Of a stretch of 64,000 nt of DNA, positions 45,457-56,254 are shown one piece after another. Origin of the DNA: Colwellia sp. PAMC 20917. GTDB taxonomy: Bacteria; Pseudomonadota; Gammaproteobacteria; Enterobacterales; Alteromonadaceae. Position numbers and translations under genes: made by a program. The notes under the pieces are model-generated. The model was not told the origin of the DNA. It worked only from the letters and a program-made list of their open reading frames with translations, and ran no database searches. The stretch is from NCBI RefSeq assembly GCF_001767295.1, contig NZ_CP014944.1, forward strand, positions 620,001-684,000. Direction: 5' to 3'. The stretch's first letter is position 1. The number at the start of each line of letters is the position of its first letter.

Positions 45457-46368
45457 ATGACAGCTAAGCCAGCCATCAATAGTTTACCCATTAACCCTGT
45501 ACCTAAAAATGCATGGTTTGCCAGCTTATCTTTAGAGTTTAGTTTTACATCGACTGGCACTCAACTTACCCGTACTCAACGCAATGGACCTTTAAGCGTG
45601 CAAAAAGCTTTCTACCCTGAAGGAGTCGATTGCGCACATATTTATTTGTTACACCCGCCAGCAGGCATAGTGTCAGGTGATGAATTAAACATTAACATTA
45701 AACTCAACAGACAAGCCCACAGTTTAATAACTACGCCTGGTGCTAACCGCTTTTATCGCGCTCGAACAAACCTAACAATTGGTGATCCCAAACAAGTTCA
45801 ACACCTTGACATTATTCTTAACCATCAGGCGAAGTGTGAAAATTTCCCCTTAGAAACGATCGTTTATGAGGGGGCTGATGGATTTAATACTGTTGATGTT
45901 CACTTTAAAAGTGATAGCGCTTATTTAGGTTGGGATATTACCTGTTTGGGCTTACCCCTTTCAAATCAACCCTTTAAATATGGCAGTTATAGCCAATTAA
46001 ACCGTATTTATTGTGAAAACACTTTAATTTATCACGATAGAATTTCGATAAAACCTAGCAATGGAGTACATCAACACATCGCAGGTTTAAATAGCCACAG
46101 TGTTTTTGCCACTTTTTTAGCTTATGCCCCAGCAGGTCTACTTAGCGATGCTGACCATAAAGCACTCGTAGCGCAATTACGTGACTGTATGGTTGAAGAA
46201 AACGCCGAAGAAAAAGTGAGTATTAGCCAAATACGCCAGTTATTAGTGATACGTTATTTAGGTGAACATAGTGAAGAATGCAAAGCACTTTTTATTAAAT
46301 TATGGCAAAAAATCAGACCGGTATACCTAGAAAAACCAGCAAACATTCCGCGTATTTGGCATACCTGA
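45457..46368 (+). CDS. ureD: Urease accessory protein UreD
   Basis: 303 residues matching the UreD (UreH) family, the scaffold that binds apo-urease with UreF and UreG for nickel insertion. Conserved segments are TQLTRTQRNGPLSVQKAFYPEG, HIYLLHPPAGIVSGDELNI, ITTPGANRFYR and LGWDITCLGLP. It is the first gene of the cluster; ureA begins 53 bases after the stop. The operon order ureDABCEFG is the common one. The promoter elements lie upstream at 45115 and 45371. Confidence 0.95.
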   Translation: MTAKPAINSLPINPVPKNAWFASLSLEFSFTSTGTQLTRTQRNGPLSVQKAFYPEGVDCAHIYLLHPPAGIVSGDELNINIKLNRQAHSLITTPGANRFYRARTNLTIGDPKQVQHLDIILNHQAKCENFPLETIVYEGADGFNTVDVHFKSDSAYLGWDITCLGLPLSNQPFKYGSYSQLNRIYCENTLIYHDRISIKPSNGVHQHIAGLNSHSVFATFLAYAPAGLLSDADHKALVAQLRDCMVEENAEEKVSISQIRQLLVIRYLGEHSEECKALFIKLWQKIRPVYLEKPANIPRIWHT

Positions 46369-46421
46369 TCAGACACTTAATGACCCCTTACTATTAAATA
46401 AACAAACAAAGGTGCAACAGC

Positions 46422-46724
46422 ATGGACTTACTACCAAGAGAGAAAGATAAATTATTGCTCTTTACTGCCGCATTATTAGCAGAGCGACGCTTAAAGCGTG
46501 GTGTGAAATTAAATTATCCTGAAGCTATGGCTTATATTTCAATGGAGATTATTGAAGGGGCCAGAGATGGTAAAACTGTCGCTCAAATGATGGATTATGG
46601 CCGCACGTTGTTAACCCGTGATCAAGTCATGGAAGGAGTTGCAGAATTAATTCCTGATGTACAAGTAGAAGCTACATTTCCTGATGGCACCAAACTTGTC
46701 ACCGTTCATAATCCTATCATTTAA
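46422..46724 (+). CDS. ureA: Urease gamma subunit
   Basis: 100 residues, the usual length. It starts with [24 protein letters not shown] and contains [20 protein letters not shown] and the C-terminal [16 protein letters not shown], all typical of UreA. The subunit forms part of the (alpha beta gamma)3 enzyme. AAAGG lies upstream of the ATG. Confidence 0.98.
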   Translation: MDLLPREKDKLLLFTAALLAERRLKRGVKLNYPEAMAYISMEIIEGARDGKTVAQMMDYGRTLLTRDQVMEGVAELIPDVQVEATFPDGTKLVTVHNPII

Positions 46725-46785
46725 CTAAACCTCTACAGAAGGTTACATAAGACCTAGTTAGACATTAAACACAAGAGAAGCAAAA

Positions 46786-47091
46786 ATGATCCCAGGTGAA
46801 ATAAAAACAGACCAAGGCGAACACGAACTCAACGTAGGCCGTGAACGATTGAAAATTACCGTGGCTAATTCAGGCGATAGACCCATTCAAGTTGGCTCTC
46901 ATTATCATTTTTTTGAAGTAAACCCTGCCTTGCATTTTAATCGAGAACACGCCAAAGGTTATCGTTTAGATATCACCTCAGGTACCGCCGTTCGTTTTGA
47001 ACCTGGGCAAGAACGCCAAGTAAGCCTGGTTGCCTTTCAAGGCAAACGCAGGATCTTTGGTTTTCGCGGTGAAATACAAGGAAACTTATAA
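46786..47091 (+). CDS. ureB: Urease beta subunit
   Basis: 101 residues, full length for a bacterial Ure[59 protein letters not shown] and FGFRGEIQG. It is followed after two bases by ureC, so expression is coupled. A short gap of 61 bases separates it from ureA. Confidence 0.98.
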   Translation: MIPGEIKTDQGEHELNVGRERLKITVANSGDRPIQVGSHYHFFEVNPALHFNREHAKGYRLDITSGTAVRFEPGQERQVSLVAFQGKRRIFGFRGEIQGNL

Positions 47092-47093
47092 TC

Positions 47094-48797
47094 ATGGCCA
47101 GTATTGATAAAAACGCCTACGCACATATGTTTGGACCAACAGTCGGTGACCGAGTTCGTTTAGCCGACACAGATTTATGGTTAGAGGTTGAAAAAGACTT
47201 CACACAATACGGTGAAGAAGTAAAGTTTGGTGGGGGAAAGGTCATTAGAGATGGCATGGGACAAAGCCAAGCATCATGCTTTGAAACCGTTGATTTAGTG
47301 ATTACCAACGCCGTTATTCTTGATCACTGGGGAATTATTAAAGCTGATGTTGGTATTAAAGAAGGTCGTATCGCTATTATAGGTAAAGCAGGCAATCCTG
47401 ATATTCAAGACAATATCGATATTGAAGTGGGTCCCGGCACCGAGGTTATAGCCGGCGAAGGACAAATACTGACCGCAGGCGGTATCGACGCCCATATACA
47501 TTTTATTTGTCCACAACAAATAGATGAAGCACTCATGTCGGGTGTTACGACTATGATTGGTGGAGGTACAGGCCCAGCAACAGGTACTAAGGCGACGACT
47601 TGCACACCAGGTCCTTGGTATATTCATAAAATGTTGCAAGCAACAAATGATTTCCCAATGAATTTTGGTTTCTTAGGCAAAGGTAATGCAAGTTTACCAC
47701 TTGCCCTAGAAGAGCAAATTGAAGCGGGTGTTTGTGGTTTAAAGCTTCATGAAGATTGGGGAACAACCCCCGCGGCAATTGATAATTGTTTATCGGTTGC
47801 CGACCGTTACGATGTTCAAATAGCGATTCATACCGATACCTTAAATGAGTCTGGTTTTGTTGAGGACACCTTAGGAGCATTTAAAGGCCGCACTATTCAT
47901 ACCTATCACACTGAAGGTGCTGGTGGTGGACATTCACCTGATATTATTAAAGCATGTGGTGAGGCTAATGTTTTACCGTCTTCCACCAACCCAACACGCC
48001 CTTATACCATTAATACTATTGATGAACATTTGGATATGTTAATGGTTTGCCATCATTTAGACCCGTCTATTCCTGAAGATATTGCTTTTGCTGATTCACG
48101 TATTCGCAAGGAAAGTATTGCCGCCGAAGATATTATGCATGATTTAGGCGCTATTAGTATGATCGCTTCTGATTCACAAGCCATGGGACGAGTCGGTGAA
48201 ATGATCACCCGTACTTGGCAAACCGCACATAAAATGAAACAACAACGAGGGCCATTAGCTCCCGATACTGAACGAAATGATAACTTTCGTATAAAACGCT
48301 ATATCGCTAAATATACTATAAACCCTGCAATTAGCCACGGCATTAGCCATGAGGTTGGCTCTATTGAGGTCGGTAAACTAGCTGATTTAGTGCTATGGAA
48401 ACCGGCATTTTTTGGTATAAAACCGGCGCTAATTTTAAAATCCGGCATGATAGCAGCAGCGCCAATGGGCGATGCAAACGCGTCTATTCCAACACCGCAA
48501 CCTGTCTACTTCCGCCCAATGTTTGCAGCCTATGGCAGTGCATCAGCCAAAACCTCAATGACTTTTATGTCACAAGCATCTATTGACGCTAATGTCCCTG
48601 AAAAAATAGGCATGACACGGATGATTGGTGTCTGTAAAAACACTCGAAACATTGGTAAAAACGACATGATTCATAATAGTTGGCAGCCAAAAATAGACGT
48701 TGATGCTCAAACATATGAAGTACGTGCCAATGGCGAATTATTAACCTGTGAGCCTGCAGTAACCTTGCCACTTGCACAACTTTACTGCCTATTTTAA
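47094..48797 (+). CDS. ureC: Urease alpha subunit, catalytic
   Basis: 567 residues, the standard size. The nickel-binding parts are present: [11 protein letters not shown] (His pair), [15 protein letters not shown] with the carbamylated lysine, and [14 protein letters not shown]. The mobile flap [21 protein letters not shown] contains the active-site His. It hydrolyses urea to ammonia and carbamate. Several small ORFs called in other frames within this gene are antisense shadows. Confidence 0.99.
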   Translation: MASIDKNAYAHMFGPTVGDRVRLADTDLWLEVEKDFTQYGEEVKFGGGKVIRDGMGQSQASCFETVDLVITNAVILDHWGIIKADVGIKEGRIAIIGKAGNPDIQDNIDIEVGPGTEVIAGEGQILTAGGIDAHIHFICPQQIDEALMSGVTTMIGGGTGPATGTKATTCTPGPWYIHKMLQATNDFPMNFGFLGKGNASLPLALEEQIEAGVCGLKLHEDWGTTPAAIDNCLSVADRYDVQIAIHTDTLNESGFVEDTLGAFKGRTIHTYHTEGAGGGHSPDIIKACGEANVLPSSTNPTRPYTINTIDEHLDMLMVCHHLDPSIPEDIAFADSRIRKESIAAEDIMHDLGAISMIASDSQAMGRVGEMITRTWQTAHKMKQQRGPLAPDTERNDNFRIKRYIAKYTINPAISHGISHEVGSIEVGKLADLVLWKPAFFGIKPALILKSGMIAAAPMGDANASIPTPQPVYFRPMFAAYGSASAKTSMTFMSQASIDANVPEKIGMTRMIGVCKNTRNIGKNDMIHNSWQPKIDVDAQTYEVRANGELLTCEPAVTLPLAQLYCLF

Positions 48798-48842
48798 ATA
48801 AGAAATAAGTGATTCAATAAAACTAAAAGATTAGGAAATTAC

Positions 48843-49295
48843 ATGCTACAAGCACATCAGCGTTTTGACCATACTCACCATAATATAGCTGACTCAATAA
48901 CGTTAGATCAAGACACCCGTAAAAAAGCACGTATTAAAGGTAAAACGGATGGTGGTTTAGACATAGGTATTTTTATGGCCCGTGGACAACCATTATTAGT
49001 CGGTGAAGTACTAAAAACTGACTGTGGATTATTCATTGAAATAAAAGGTCAAGCGGAGCCTGTATCAACCGCCATTGCAACTGACTGGTTAACCTTTTGT
49101 AAAGTTTGTTATCACTTAGGTAATCGCCACACCTCACTGCAAATAGGCGAGTTATGGGTACGTTTTAAACCCGACCACGTATTAGAAGAACTTGCACAAA
49201 AATATGGTTTAACGATTGATCATACCCCAACAATATTTGAACCTGAAAATGGTGCTTATGGCGTTGGTAGCCACGGCCACGCCCATGCACACTAA
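48843..49295 (+). CDS. ureE: Urease accessory nickel chaperone UreE
   Basis: 150 residues with the UreE fold: [26 protein letters not shown] and [18 protein letters not shown], containing the HLGNRH motif. The C-terminus is short and His-rich ([11 protein letters not shown]), so it binds Ni2+ but less than long His tails do. It delivers nickel to UreDFG. Its end overlaps ureF by 11 bases. Confidence 0.95.
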   Translation: MLQAHQRFDHTHHNIADSITLDQDTRKKARIKGKTDGGLDIGIFMARGQPLLVGEVLKTDCGLFIEIKGQAEPVSTAIATDWLTFCKVCYHLGNRHTSLQIGELWVRFKPDHVLEELAQKYGLTIDHTPTIFEPENGAYGVGSHGHAHAH

Positions 49296-50022
49296 ACCTG
49301 CAGTGAAACCTGTGTCACTAGTACCAGCAGAAATAACACTCGCCGAGCCGATTAAGCTTAATCGGTTATTACAGTTATGCAGCGCAAACCTACCCGTGGG
49401 CGGTTTTGCGTTTTCACAAGCATTAGAATATGGCGTTGAAATGGGTTGGTTAACATCATCAGAAACGACCGCAAGTTGGATAAAGATTAATTTAGAGGAG
49501 TCTATAGCACAAACCGACTTAGCCATTTTAAAACGGCTATTTAACGCGTTATCGATAAATAATTTTGACGACTTTAACAACTGGAATACCCATTTAATTG
49601 CTTGTCGAGAAAGTCATGAATTATTATTGGCAGATTTAGCAATGGGCAAAGCCTTAATAAGATTACTGAAACAGCTAAACAACCTTAATTTAGCCGCTTA
49701 TCAAACAATAATAACCCTTAAAGAAATTAGCTTTGTTAGTGCTTTTGCGCTTTGCGCTTATGTCTTTAAGTTAGATTTAATTTCAGCACAAAGTGGTTAC
49801 TGCTGGACATACATCGACAATCAAGTCGCGGCAGCGACAAAATTAGTGCCTCTTGGGCAAACTCAGGCACAAAACCTCCTATTTGAATTAACTGAACAGA
49901 CGCCATTAATTATTGAAAAATCAAACGGTATTTCAGATAACGATATTGGTGCCAGTCTGCCGCACTTAGCCATGGCAAGTGCTTGGCATGAAACACAATA
50001 TTCACGACTTTTTCGTTCTTAA
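49285..50022 (+). CDS. ureF: Urease accessory protein UreF
   Basis: 245 residues from ATG 49285, which overlaps the ureE end. [29 protein letters not shown] is the typical start of UreF, and [20 protein letters not shown] its end. It regulates the GTPase UreG during nickel insertion. The open frame to 49216 includes part of ureE and has no ribosome binding site. A GTG at 49309 is a second possible start. Confidence 0.92.
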   Translation: MHTKPAVKPVSLVPAEITLAEPIKLNRLLQLCSANLPVGGFAFSQALEYGVEMGWLTSSETTASWIKINLEESIAQTDLAILKRLFNALSINNFDDFNNWNTHLIACRESHELLLADLAMGKALIRLLKQLNNLNLAAYQTIITLKEISFVSAFALCAYVFKLDLISAQSGYCWTYIDNQVAAATKLVPLGQTQAQNLLFELTEQTPLIIEKSNGISDNDIGASLPHLAMASAWHETQYSRLFRS

Positions 50023-50075
50023 TATATTAAGTTGATTAATAACATGCTTTATAAAAATAAAAAGAGAAATAAAAA

Positions 50076-50687
50076 ATGATAAAACAAGTTTTACGCATTG
50101 GTGTTGGCGGCCCGGTAGGCTCAGGAAAAACCGCATTATTACGACAGCTATGTCTAGCGCTACGTAATCAATATGATATGGCAGTGGTCACCAACGATAT
50201 TTATACGCGTGAAGATGCTGAATTTTTAACTAAAAATGACGCTCTCGCAGCAGACAGAATTATCGGCGTTGAAACCGGTGGCTGTCCTCATACGGCGATT
50301 CGCGAAGATGCCTCAATGAACCTGGCAGCCATTGACGAACTACAAGAGCTTCACCCTACTCTAGACTTTGTATTAATTGAAAGTGGCGGTGACAACTTAA
50401 GCGCAACGTTTAGCCCTGAACTTTCCGATTTAACCCTTTATGTTATTGATGTTTCAGCCGGAGATAAAATCCCACGTAAAGGAGGTCCGGGTATCACTAA
50501 GTCTGATTTATTAATTATTAATAAAATAGATGTTGCTGATTTAGTCGGCGCATCACTTGAGGTGATGGATAGAGATACTAAAAAAATGCGCGGTGATAAA
50601 CCCTTTGTTTTCTCAAATATGAAAACACAACAAGGTTTGGCCGAGATCATAGCCTTTATCGAAAAAGAAGGCATGTTGCAGATGTAA
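50076..50687 (+). CDS. ureG: Urease accessory GTPase UreG
   Basis: 203 residues, close to the usual length of about 205. P-loop [15 protein letters not shown] (7-21), metal-binding region [17 protein letters not shown] with Cys-Pro-His, and the GTP-recognition NKID in [14 protein letters not shown]. It powers nickel delivery to the active site. This is the last of the standard urease genes; a small gene follows after 93 bases. Confidence 0.98.
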   Translation: MIKQVLRIGVGGPVGSGKTALLRQLCLALRNQYDMAVVTNDIYTREDAEFLTKNDALAADRIIGVETGGCPHTAIREDASMNLAAIDELQELHPTLDFVLIESGGDNLSATFSPELSDLTLYVIDVSAGDKIPRKGGPGITKSDLLIINKIDVADLVGASLEVMDRDTKKMRGDKPFVFSNMKTQQGLAEIIAFIEKEGMLQM

Positions 50688-50733
50688 TGTTTGCGATAAC
50701 GACTTCATTATCTATAGCTAGTAAACAACAAAA

Positions 50734-50768
50734 ATTAAATATTAAACATTAAACATTAAACATTAAAA
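50734..50768 (+). repeat. 7-bp tandem repeat before the small gene after ureG
   Basis: ATTAAAC occurs three times (50741-50761), flanked by one-base variants. It lies directly upstream of the AAAGG ribosome binding site of the gene at 50781. Confidence 0.85.
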
Positions 50769-50780
50769 AAAGGATTAACC

Positions 50781-50969
50781 ATGAAATTTATAACCTTACT
50801 TGTCAGTTTTATTTACCTCTTTTCGGCGCAAGCATTCGCCCATGATGATCACGGTTTGGGTGAAGGCTCTTTTCATGCATTTTATCATGCTATTTTTTGG
50901 ACTATATTTGTCCTAGTTGTCTATAAAGCCGCGGTATGGTTTAACGATAAGCGCTCACAAAAAAACTAA
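50781..50969 (+). CDS. Small His-rich single-span membrane protein linked to the urease operon
   Basis: 62 residues. A signal peptide-like N-terminus (MKFITLLVSFIYLFSAQAFA) is followed by HDDHGLGEGSFHAFYHAIFW with several His residues, and then a membrane segment (AIFWTIFVLVVYKAAVWF). AAAAAAGG precedes the ATG. I infer a nickel-related or other metal role only from the His residues and its place after ureG. It has no clear relation to the longer HupE/UreJ proteins, beyond the AHDDHG start that those also have. Confidence 0.6.
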   Translation: MKFITLLVSFIYLFSAQAFAHDDHGLGEGSFHAFYHAIFWTIFVLVVYKAAVWFNDKRSQKN

Positions 50970-50991
50970 TATCCTTTAAGTGTGAATAGGA

Positions 50992-51021
50992 CACCACAGA
51001 TAAATATAGTTATTTGTGGTG
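50992..51021 (+). terminator. 12-bp hairpin at the end of the urease unit
   Basis: CACCACAGATAA pairs with TTATTTGTGGTG (one G-T pair) around a 6-base loop. It lacks a T-run but may end the urease transcript. Confidence 0.5.
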
Positions 51022-51153
51022 ATAATATGATGCCCTCAAGCAGGCATAAACATATATTAATGAGCATCGGAGACAGTATATTTAAAAATACGCTGTTAAC
51101 CGCACAAATAATTAGGCATATTGACATTATCAATAAAAAATAATGATGGTTAA

Positions 51154-51846
51154 ATGACAGGTAAAGCTGCACAACACCCAAGCATAATAATTAAACCTAT
51201 CGCTAAACATAACGGTATCTCTCTTGTTATTTTTGGCGTGCTACTTTTACTTACTACGCTTTTATTTGCCCAACATTATTGGCAATCGTATAGATTCGCC
51301 TACATATTTATGATCCTTCTCTGCCTCGTTATTACTTTGTTAGGTGCTGTTAAACTTTTTGAACCTGCCATTAGCCTCTATTTAACGCCTGATAAAATAA
51401 CCTTTAATCACCGTTATGGTCACTGGCAATTACCATGGCAAGATATACAAAATATTAATATTGTTGCTGAAGTTGTTGGTGTAGAACGCGAAACATTGCC
51501 TTATATCGGTATACGATTGGTTCATATCGATAATATTGCAAAAAACATTTCCGTTAGATTAGCGAATAGGTTAATCCATCAACAACAAGGATTAATTATT
51601 TATGGGGTATTGCATCAGCTAATGACAATGGAACAAGCTCAAATGAATTTTGAGCCCTTTATTCTATCAAACGGAGAGCCTGTAAAAGGACCCATTGCCG
51701 CATTTCTCCATCAAAGTGAACGATTATCTTCTGCTTTTGGTTACCATTTATTCTTACCTGCTGACAGTTTTGACCGCGGCATTAACGAGTTCAGCCAACT
51801 ACTAAAACAATGTAAAATGGCAAGTTCAACTTATCAAGTAAATTAA
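51154..51846 (+). CDS. DUF2982-type membrane protein
   Basis: 230 residues with two N-terminal membrane helices (about 22-45 and 50-70) followed by a cytoplasmic part. LYLTPDKITFNHRYGHWQLPWQDIQNI is the family's recognisable segment. Such proteins are found mainly in Alteromonadales and their function is unknown. Its stop TAA overlaps, tail-to-tail, the stop of the convergent transglutaminase gene (51843-51846). Confidence 0.75.
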   Translation: MTGKAAQHPSIIIKPIAKHNGISLVIFGVLLLLTTLLFAQHYWQSYRFAYIFMILLCLVITLLGAVKLFEPAISLYLTPDKITFNHRYGHWQLPWQDIQNINIVAEVVGVERETLPYIGIRLVHIDNIAKNISVRLANRLIHQQQGLIIYGVLHQLMTMEQAQMNFEPFILSNGEPVKGPIAAFLHQSERLSSAFGYHLFLPADSFDRGINEFSQLLKQCKMASSTYQVN

Positions 51847-53918
51847 TGGCTGCCCGTTGACGTTTTTTTAAGCTGCTTTAATTGTTTTTTTAATTGTCTT
51901 TGGTAGCGATTCATTTCGATTAAGCACTGCTGTTTTTGCTGAGGGGATAATGCTTGATACATGAGTGCCTCAAAGCATTGGGTATAGCCAATGAAGTTTT
52001 TCGATAACATAGGGAATCGTTCAATAACTAACCTTGAAAATTGACTCGCGGGCATAGTGTCAGGCTTTATTAAGCCTTTAGCTTTTAATCGCGTTATTAT
52101 TTGCTGATACTGAACTAACCATTTTACCAGCGGTTTATCTTTACCCCTCTTTAAATTAACTAACCACAACACAGCCATCATTAACATTAATGATCCACCA
52201 ATAACTGCCGCTATTTTCCAAGCCCGAAGATCACCAAACCACTGTTTAAGTAAATCATATTGTTTTTTTGATGAATAACCTAAAACCAATCTTGTCCATT
52301 GATAATCTAGCGCATCTAGCTGTAAGCGCAGACTATTGATCCAAGCGAGGTGTTTGTATCGATGTAAATTTAGCAAGTCGTTATTGAATAGGGCATCTTG
52401 CTGTAACATTTGTGAAAGCCCACTTTCTACTCGTTCTGGGTTAACCGCCGCCGTGGGATCTACCCTTACCCAACCTTGGCCATTAACCCAAATTTCAGCC
52501 CATGCATGGGCATCATATTGGTAGATACTAAGATGACCACTTTGTTTATTATACTCGCCACCTAAATAGCCAGTGACCAAGCGAGCAGGAACACCAGACG
52601 CTCTCATCATAAAAGTAAAGACACTGGCATAATGAACACAAAAGCCTTTTTTAGTTTGATAGAAAAACTGGTCTAATTCATGCCCTAATTTAGCGCCATT
52701 TAATAAAGGCGGCGTTAGCGTGTAATAGAAGTCTTGTTCTCTAATCATATCCAAAATAGCTTGTGCACGTTCAATTTCATCTGGGTAGTTTAACTTAAGT
52801 TGTTGGCCTTGCGCTTTCAGTTTAGGGTTACTGTCGGTGGGTAGTTGTAAACTTGTTAGCCATTGATCGTCACTTAACGGCGCATTAAGTAATGATTGAG
52901 TATAACTACTGATTTGATAACTGATTGTTTGACTTACAGGCTTACTATTTATAATGGTGTAATTGGGTAATGGCCTGATGGTCACTTGATTATGGGTCAA
53001 ACTTTTAGGGTCAACCACGGCTAAAGAAAAAAGCCAACGTTGATAACTCGGCTCAACCATGACTTGATAACGGGTTTGTGCTCCGCTTAATGTCGCACGG
53101 CTAAGGCTAAGTGAACTTGCCTGCTCCTCAATATTTGCCCAACTATTTTTGCTCTGTTGCCATGTCCGCCCATCAAAAACATCCATCACCATTGCTCGCC
53201 AGTACAATTGATTGTATTGCGGGATATCGGTAAAAAATTTCACTCGAAAGGCCAATGCTGAAGATCTGGCTAAATTGGCTATATCTCCCGGTGTAACACT
53301 TTCTGCTAAACCGGTTTGGGCAGACTTTGCTGATGGTACTTGCCAAAAAGGTGCAACTCGAGGAAAAACGATAAATAAAACCACAGCAAGCGGAATACTC
53401 TTCAACACGGTTATTGCACTTTGAGAAAGATTATTTTTAATGTTCAGTGACGCTGAAAAGTAGGCTAACAGCAGGCTTAAATTTAACACCAGTAAGCAAA
53501 AGACGAAAAGCGACAAAAATAAAGATTGGGAGAAAATAAGCACCGATGCCAGTATAAAAACACCCAGTAGGACAATTTGATAAAAATCTTTGCGGCTAGT
53601 TAACTCTAAACTTTTTAAAGCATAAGCAAAGCAAAGCAAATGTAACATGCTTAATAAGACCCCTAATTCTCGACCACTTAGTGCTATAGCAATAGAACCA
53701 GAGCAAGCCAATAATAAGATAATGAGTCGCTGTGGTTTTATTGCTGGCTTGATAAGTGTTAAGCCACGCCAGCATAAACAAACAGCAATAATGAGCAACA
53801 TCCAGCGGGTTAATTCATTGACAAGTAAGGCTAAATTTAGGCACTGACAAACAAGCAACACCCAGGCATGTTGTGGTAATAAGCTAAATTTTTCACCTGC
53901 CACTGTATTATTTATCAT
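51843..53918 (-). CDS. TgpA-type membrane transglutaminase-like protein
   Basis: 691 residues. Seven or so N-terminal membrane helices (DUF3488), a periplasmic transglutaminase domain and a C-terminal membrane anchor with a DUF4129-like tail. The catalytic triad is Cys in TKKGFCVHYASVFTFMMRA, His in YDAHAWAEIWV and Asp in WVRVDPTAAV. It matches TgpA, essential in Pseudomonas aeruginosa. Its ATG overlaps the stop of the DUF58 gene (ATGA), so translation is coupled. The operon reads MoxR, DUF58, TgpA. Confidence 0.92.
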   Translation of the reverse strand: MINNTVAGEKFSLLPQHAWVLLVCQCLNLALLVNELTRWMLLIIAVCLCWRGLTLIKPAIKPQRLIILLLACSGSIAIALSGRELGVLLSMLHLLCFAYALKSLELTSRKDFYQIVLLGVFILASVLIFSQSLFLSLFVFCLLVLNLSLLLAYFSASLNIKNNLSQSAITVLKSIPLAVVLFIVFPRVAPFWQVPSAKSAQTGLAESVTPGDIANLARSSALAFRVKFFTDIPQYNQLYWRAMVMDVFDGRTWQQSKNSWANIEEQASSLSLSRATLSGAQTRYQVMVEPSYQRWLFSLAVVDPKSLTHNQVTIRPLPNYTIINSKPVSQTISYQISSYTQSLLNAPLSDDQWLTSLQLPTDSNPKLKAQGQQLKLNYPDEIERAQAILDMIREQDFYYTLTPPLLNGAKLGHELDQFFYQTKKGFCVHYASVFTFMMRASGVPARLVTGYLGGEYNKQSGHLSIYQYDAHAWAEIWVNGQGWVRVDPTAAVNPERVESGLSQMLQQDALFNNDLLNLHRYKHLAWINSLRLQLDALDYQWTRLVLGYSSKKQYDLLKQWFGDLRAWKIAAVIGGSLMLMMAVLWLVNLKRGKDKPLVKWLVQYQQIITRLKAKGLIKPDTMPASQFSRLVIERFPMLSKNFIGYTQCFEALMYQALSPQQKQQCLIEMNRYQRQLKKQLKQLKKTSTGSH

Positions 53919-54952
53919 CGGGGCGACTTAGGATAAATGGCTAGCGCCATTAAACATTGTTTAAAATGAAGTTCACCTTGGCTAGGCTGTATTTTTTCTG
54001 CTGCTAAATCTAAACCAAATACTTGCTCGCTGCGGTGGTATTCACTGACTAAAAAACACAAGTACGCAAGTTGCTTCTCTAGTCCGTGATTGGGCATATC
54101 GTTAAGCTTTAACCAACACCTGGTTCCTTGTTGTTGATGATAATGCTTAGTTAACCGACCTTGACCGCGCGCGAATTGTTTCCAAGCAAGACGAGAAAGT
54201 GGCTCTCCCGGAAGATAGGCTTTAAGTTCAAAAAAATCATCGACCCCCGGTTTACTGCTTTGTGAAAATACATTTTCTTGTTCTGCATCGCCAAAATCAC
54301 TTTGTCGATAACTTAAGGACATGGCTTGAGGATAAACAATACATTGCTGGTCAAAATCGATTCTTGTCCAGGTGGTAAACAAACCTAACGAATATTCACT
54401 CGACACTTTCAACCGACCCGGATTATAGACCCCTCGGTTTGGATAGGAGCAGCAAACATAAACAGTTTGTTCGCCAGGTTCACTTTGAGGGAGATGAAGA
54501 ACAGCTTGGTCATCAAAGCAAAAGTTAATCGCAAGACGTTTATTAGCTGAAGATATATTAATAGCAAAGCGTATATTTTGATTTGCATACCCTAGGGCAG
54601 TTTTATCTGCAGATATTGCCAGACCCGATAAGTTAAAAAAACTCTGCATCATAGTGGTAATGAACACACTCGCCATTAAGTAGCTTAATAACATGATGAC
54701 ATTATTTTGATAGTTGGTTGCTAACAGGAATAACAACACCACAAAAAAGAGATAAACAACACCAAAGCGGCTTGGCATAATAAAAATATTATGATTTGAT
54801 AATTTATGCTTTCTTGCAGGCGGTATCCGACGCTTTAGCCAACGATTAAATTGCTTATTAACAAAGCGACTAAGATAATTTTTTATTGGTATTGCCAGTT
54901 TTTTCACTGTTGTCTCTATTGTTGAGTTAACGCTATTTAAAGTTAACATCAT
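53915..54952 (-). CDS. DUF58 domain-containing protein
   Basis: 345 residues with two membrane helices (about 60-100) and a cytoplasmic domain of the DUF58 kind, including PGVDDFFELKAYLPGEPLSRLAWKQFARGQGRLTKHYHQQ (the conserved RLYxPGDPxRxIxWK-like segment). It follows the MoxR ATPase gene (9-base gap) and precedes TgpA (4-base overlap). DUF58 and MoxR act together in several systems as a chaperone-like pair; their targets here are unknown. Confidence 0.9.
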   Translation of the reverse strand: MMLTLNSVNSTIETTVKKLAIPIKNYLSRFVNKQFNRWLKRRIPPARKHKLSNHNIFIMPSRFGVVYLFFVVLLFLLATNYQNNVIMLLSYLMASVFITTMMQSFFNLSGLAISADKTALGYANQNIRFAINISSANKRLAINFCFDDQAVLHLPQSEPGEQTVYVCCSYPNRGVYNPGRLKVSSEYSLGLFTTWTRIDFDQQCIVYPQAMSLSYRQSDFGDAEQENVFSQSSKPGVDDFFELKAYLPGEPLSRLAWKQFARGQGRLTKHYHQQQGTRCWLKLNDMPNHGLEKQLAYLCFLVSEYHRSEQVFGLDLAAEKIQPSQGELHFKQCLMALAIYPKSPR

Positions 54953-54961
54953 TGATATACA

Positions 54962-55894
54962 TTATGAATTCAGTGGGTTTAAAACATTAACTTGTGCAAC
55001 AACCTGCGCTGAAATGTTCTCTTGTTGCTCTCCAAAGCCAAGCGTGGTCAACTCAAGTCTGTGCTGACAGACCGAGCTAAAGACGGTTTGAATATCTTCG
55101 GGGATGACATAGGTCCTCTCATCGATAAAGGCCCATGCCTTCGCGGCAGCCACCAGTGCTTGTCCGGCTCTTGGTGATAAAGGTCTACCAGCAAACCCTT
55201 GTTGGCGACTGACATGATTTAAGGCGATAACATAGTCAATAATATTATCTGATACCGTCACTTGTGATACCGCTGTTTGCATGGCGATAAGTTTGTCGGT
55301 ATCAACACAAGGTAATAGTTTTTTATAGCTCGCGTGGCTACTTTCACTTTGTAAAATTTGTTTTTCTGCCGCTATATCAGGAAACCCTAGAGATATACGC
55401 ATCATAAATCGATCGAGTTGTGACTCAGGTAAAGGGTATGTGCCCGCATGTATTAAAGGATTTTGTGTGGCGATAACAAAAAAAGGTTGTGGCAGTGGGT
55501 AGGTTGTCCCATCAATACTAACCTGATGCTCTTCCATTGCTTCAAGTAAAGCGCTTTGTGTTTTAGGACTTGCTCTGTTGATTTCGTCACTTAACACCAC
55601 CTGATTAAAAATTGGTCCTCGATGGAGCTCAAAATTTTTAGTGTCAGGATTAAATATTGAGATACCAATAACATCCGCCGGTAACAAGTCACTGGTAAAC
55701 TGCGTTCGTTGATAACTAAGCCCAAGCGTTTGTGCTAACACCTGCGCTAACGTGGTTTTACCCATGCCCGGTAAATCTTCTATTAAAAGATGACCTTTTG
55801 CTAATAAACATGCCAGAGCTAGACGTATTTCGTTAGGCTTACCTAAAACAACCGAGCCGACCTGAGCTAAAATTGCCGTAACTAAAACTTGCAT
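54962..55894 (-). CDS. MoxR-family AAA+ ATPase
   Basis: 310 residues. Walker A in EDLPGMGKTTLAQ, Walker B in VVLSDEINRASPKTQSALLEAMEE, sensor 1 in ATQNP and the MoxR-specific GTYPLPESQLDRFMMR are all there. The C-terminal lid includes GFAGRPLSPRAGQALVAAAKAWAF. It is the first gene of the MoxR-DUF58-TgpA operon. A role in assembly or activation of periplasmic or membrane targets is inferred from the family. Confidence 0.95.
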   Translation of the reverse strand: MQVLVTAILAQVGSVVLGKPNEIRLALACLLAKGHLLIEDLPGMGKTTLAQVLAQTLGLSYQRTQFTSDLLPADVIGISIFNPDTKNFELHRGPIFNQVVLSDEINRASPKTQSALLEAMEEHQVSIDGTTYPLPQPFFVIATQNPLIHAGTYPLPESQLDRFMMRISLGFPDIAAEKQILQSESSHASYKKLLPCVDTDKLIAMQTAVSQVTVSDNIIDYVIALNHVSRQQGFAGRPLSPRAGQALVAAAKAWAFIDERTYVIPEDIQTVFSSVCQHRLELTTLGFGEQQENISAQVVAQVNVLNPLNS

Positions 55895-56254
55895 AAAGTG
55901 ATCACCACGCCATTTAAAAGAGTTGTTGTCATTAAATATACCTGCCGATAAAGTAACAGAACTGCCAAAATAATATCAACAATTACTTAAGATAAACACC
56001 CGCAATTAATACCAAAGGGCGATCATTTTACTAGCCTTGATACGAAGATGAGCTCAAGTAATTAAAATGTACACTGGTACTTAATGGTTAGACTTTATTT
56101 TATTTAATTAAATAACCCGTGCAGATAGCTAAAACTGACTCTTTAATGCGTTAAACTTTATTCATCTGAGTTTATATTTTCCTTTTGCCCATCGCCCCGC
56201 CCTGCTAGAATAACCGACAATTATATACTTGATATTTTACGGAACCTTTAGTCA
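55895..56254 (+). promoter_or_regulatory. Divergent intergenic region with probable proS promoter
   Basis: An extended -10 TGCTAGAAT lies at 56203-56211, with a weak -35 (TTTTGC, 56183-56188). The other bases of this 360-base gap contain the divergent MoxR promoter and no gene that I can see. Confidence 0.45.

Noticed and set aside
47117-47880. Several minus-strand ORFs inside ureC
   Set aside because: They lie antisense to the highly conserved urease alpha gene and have no family features.
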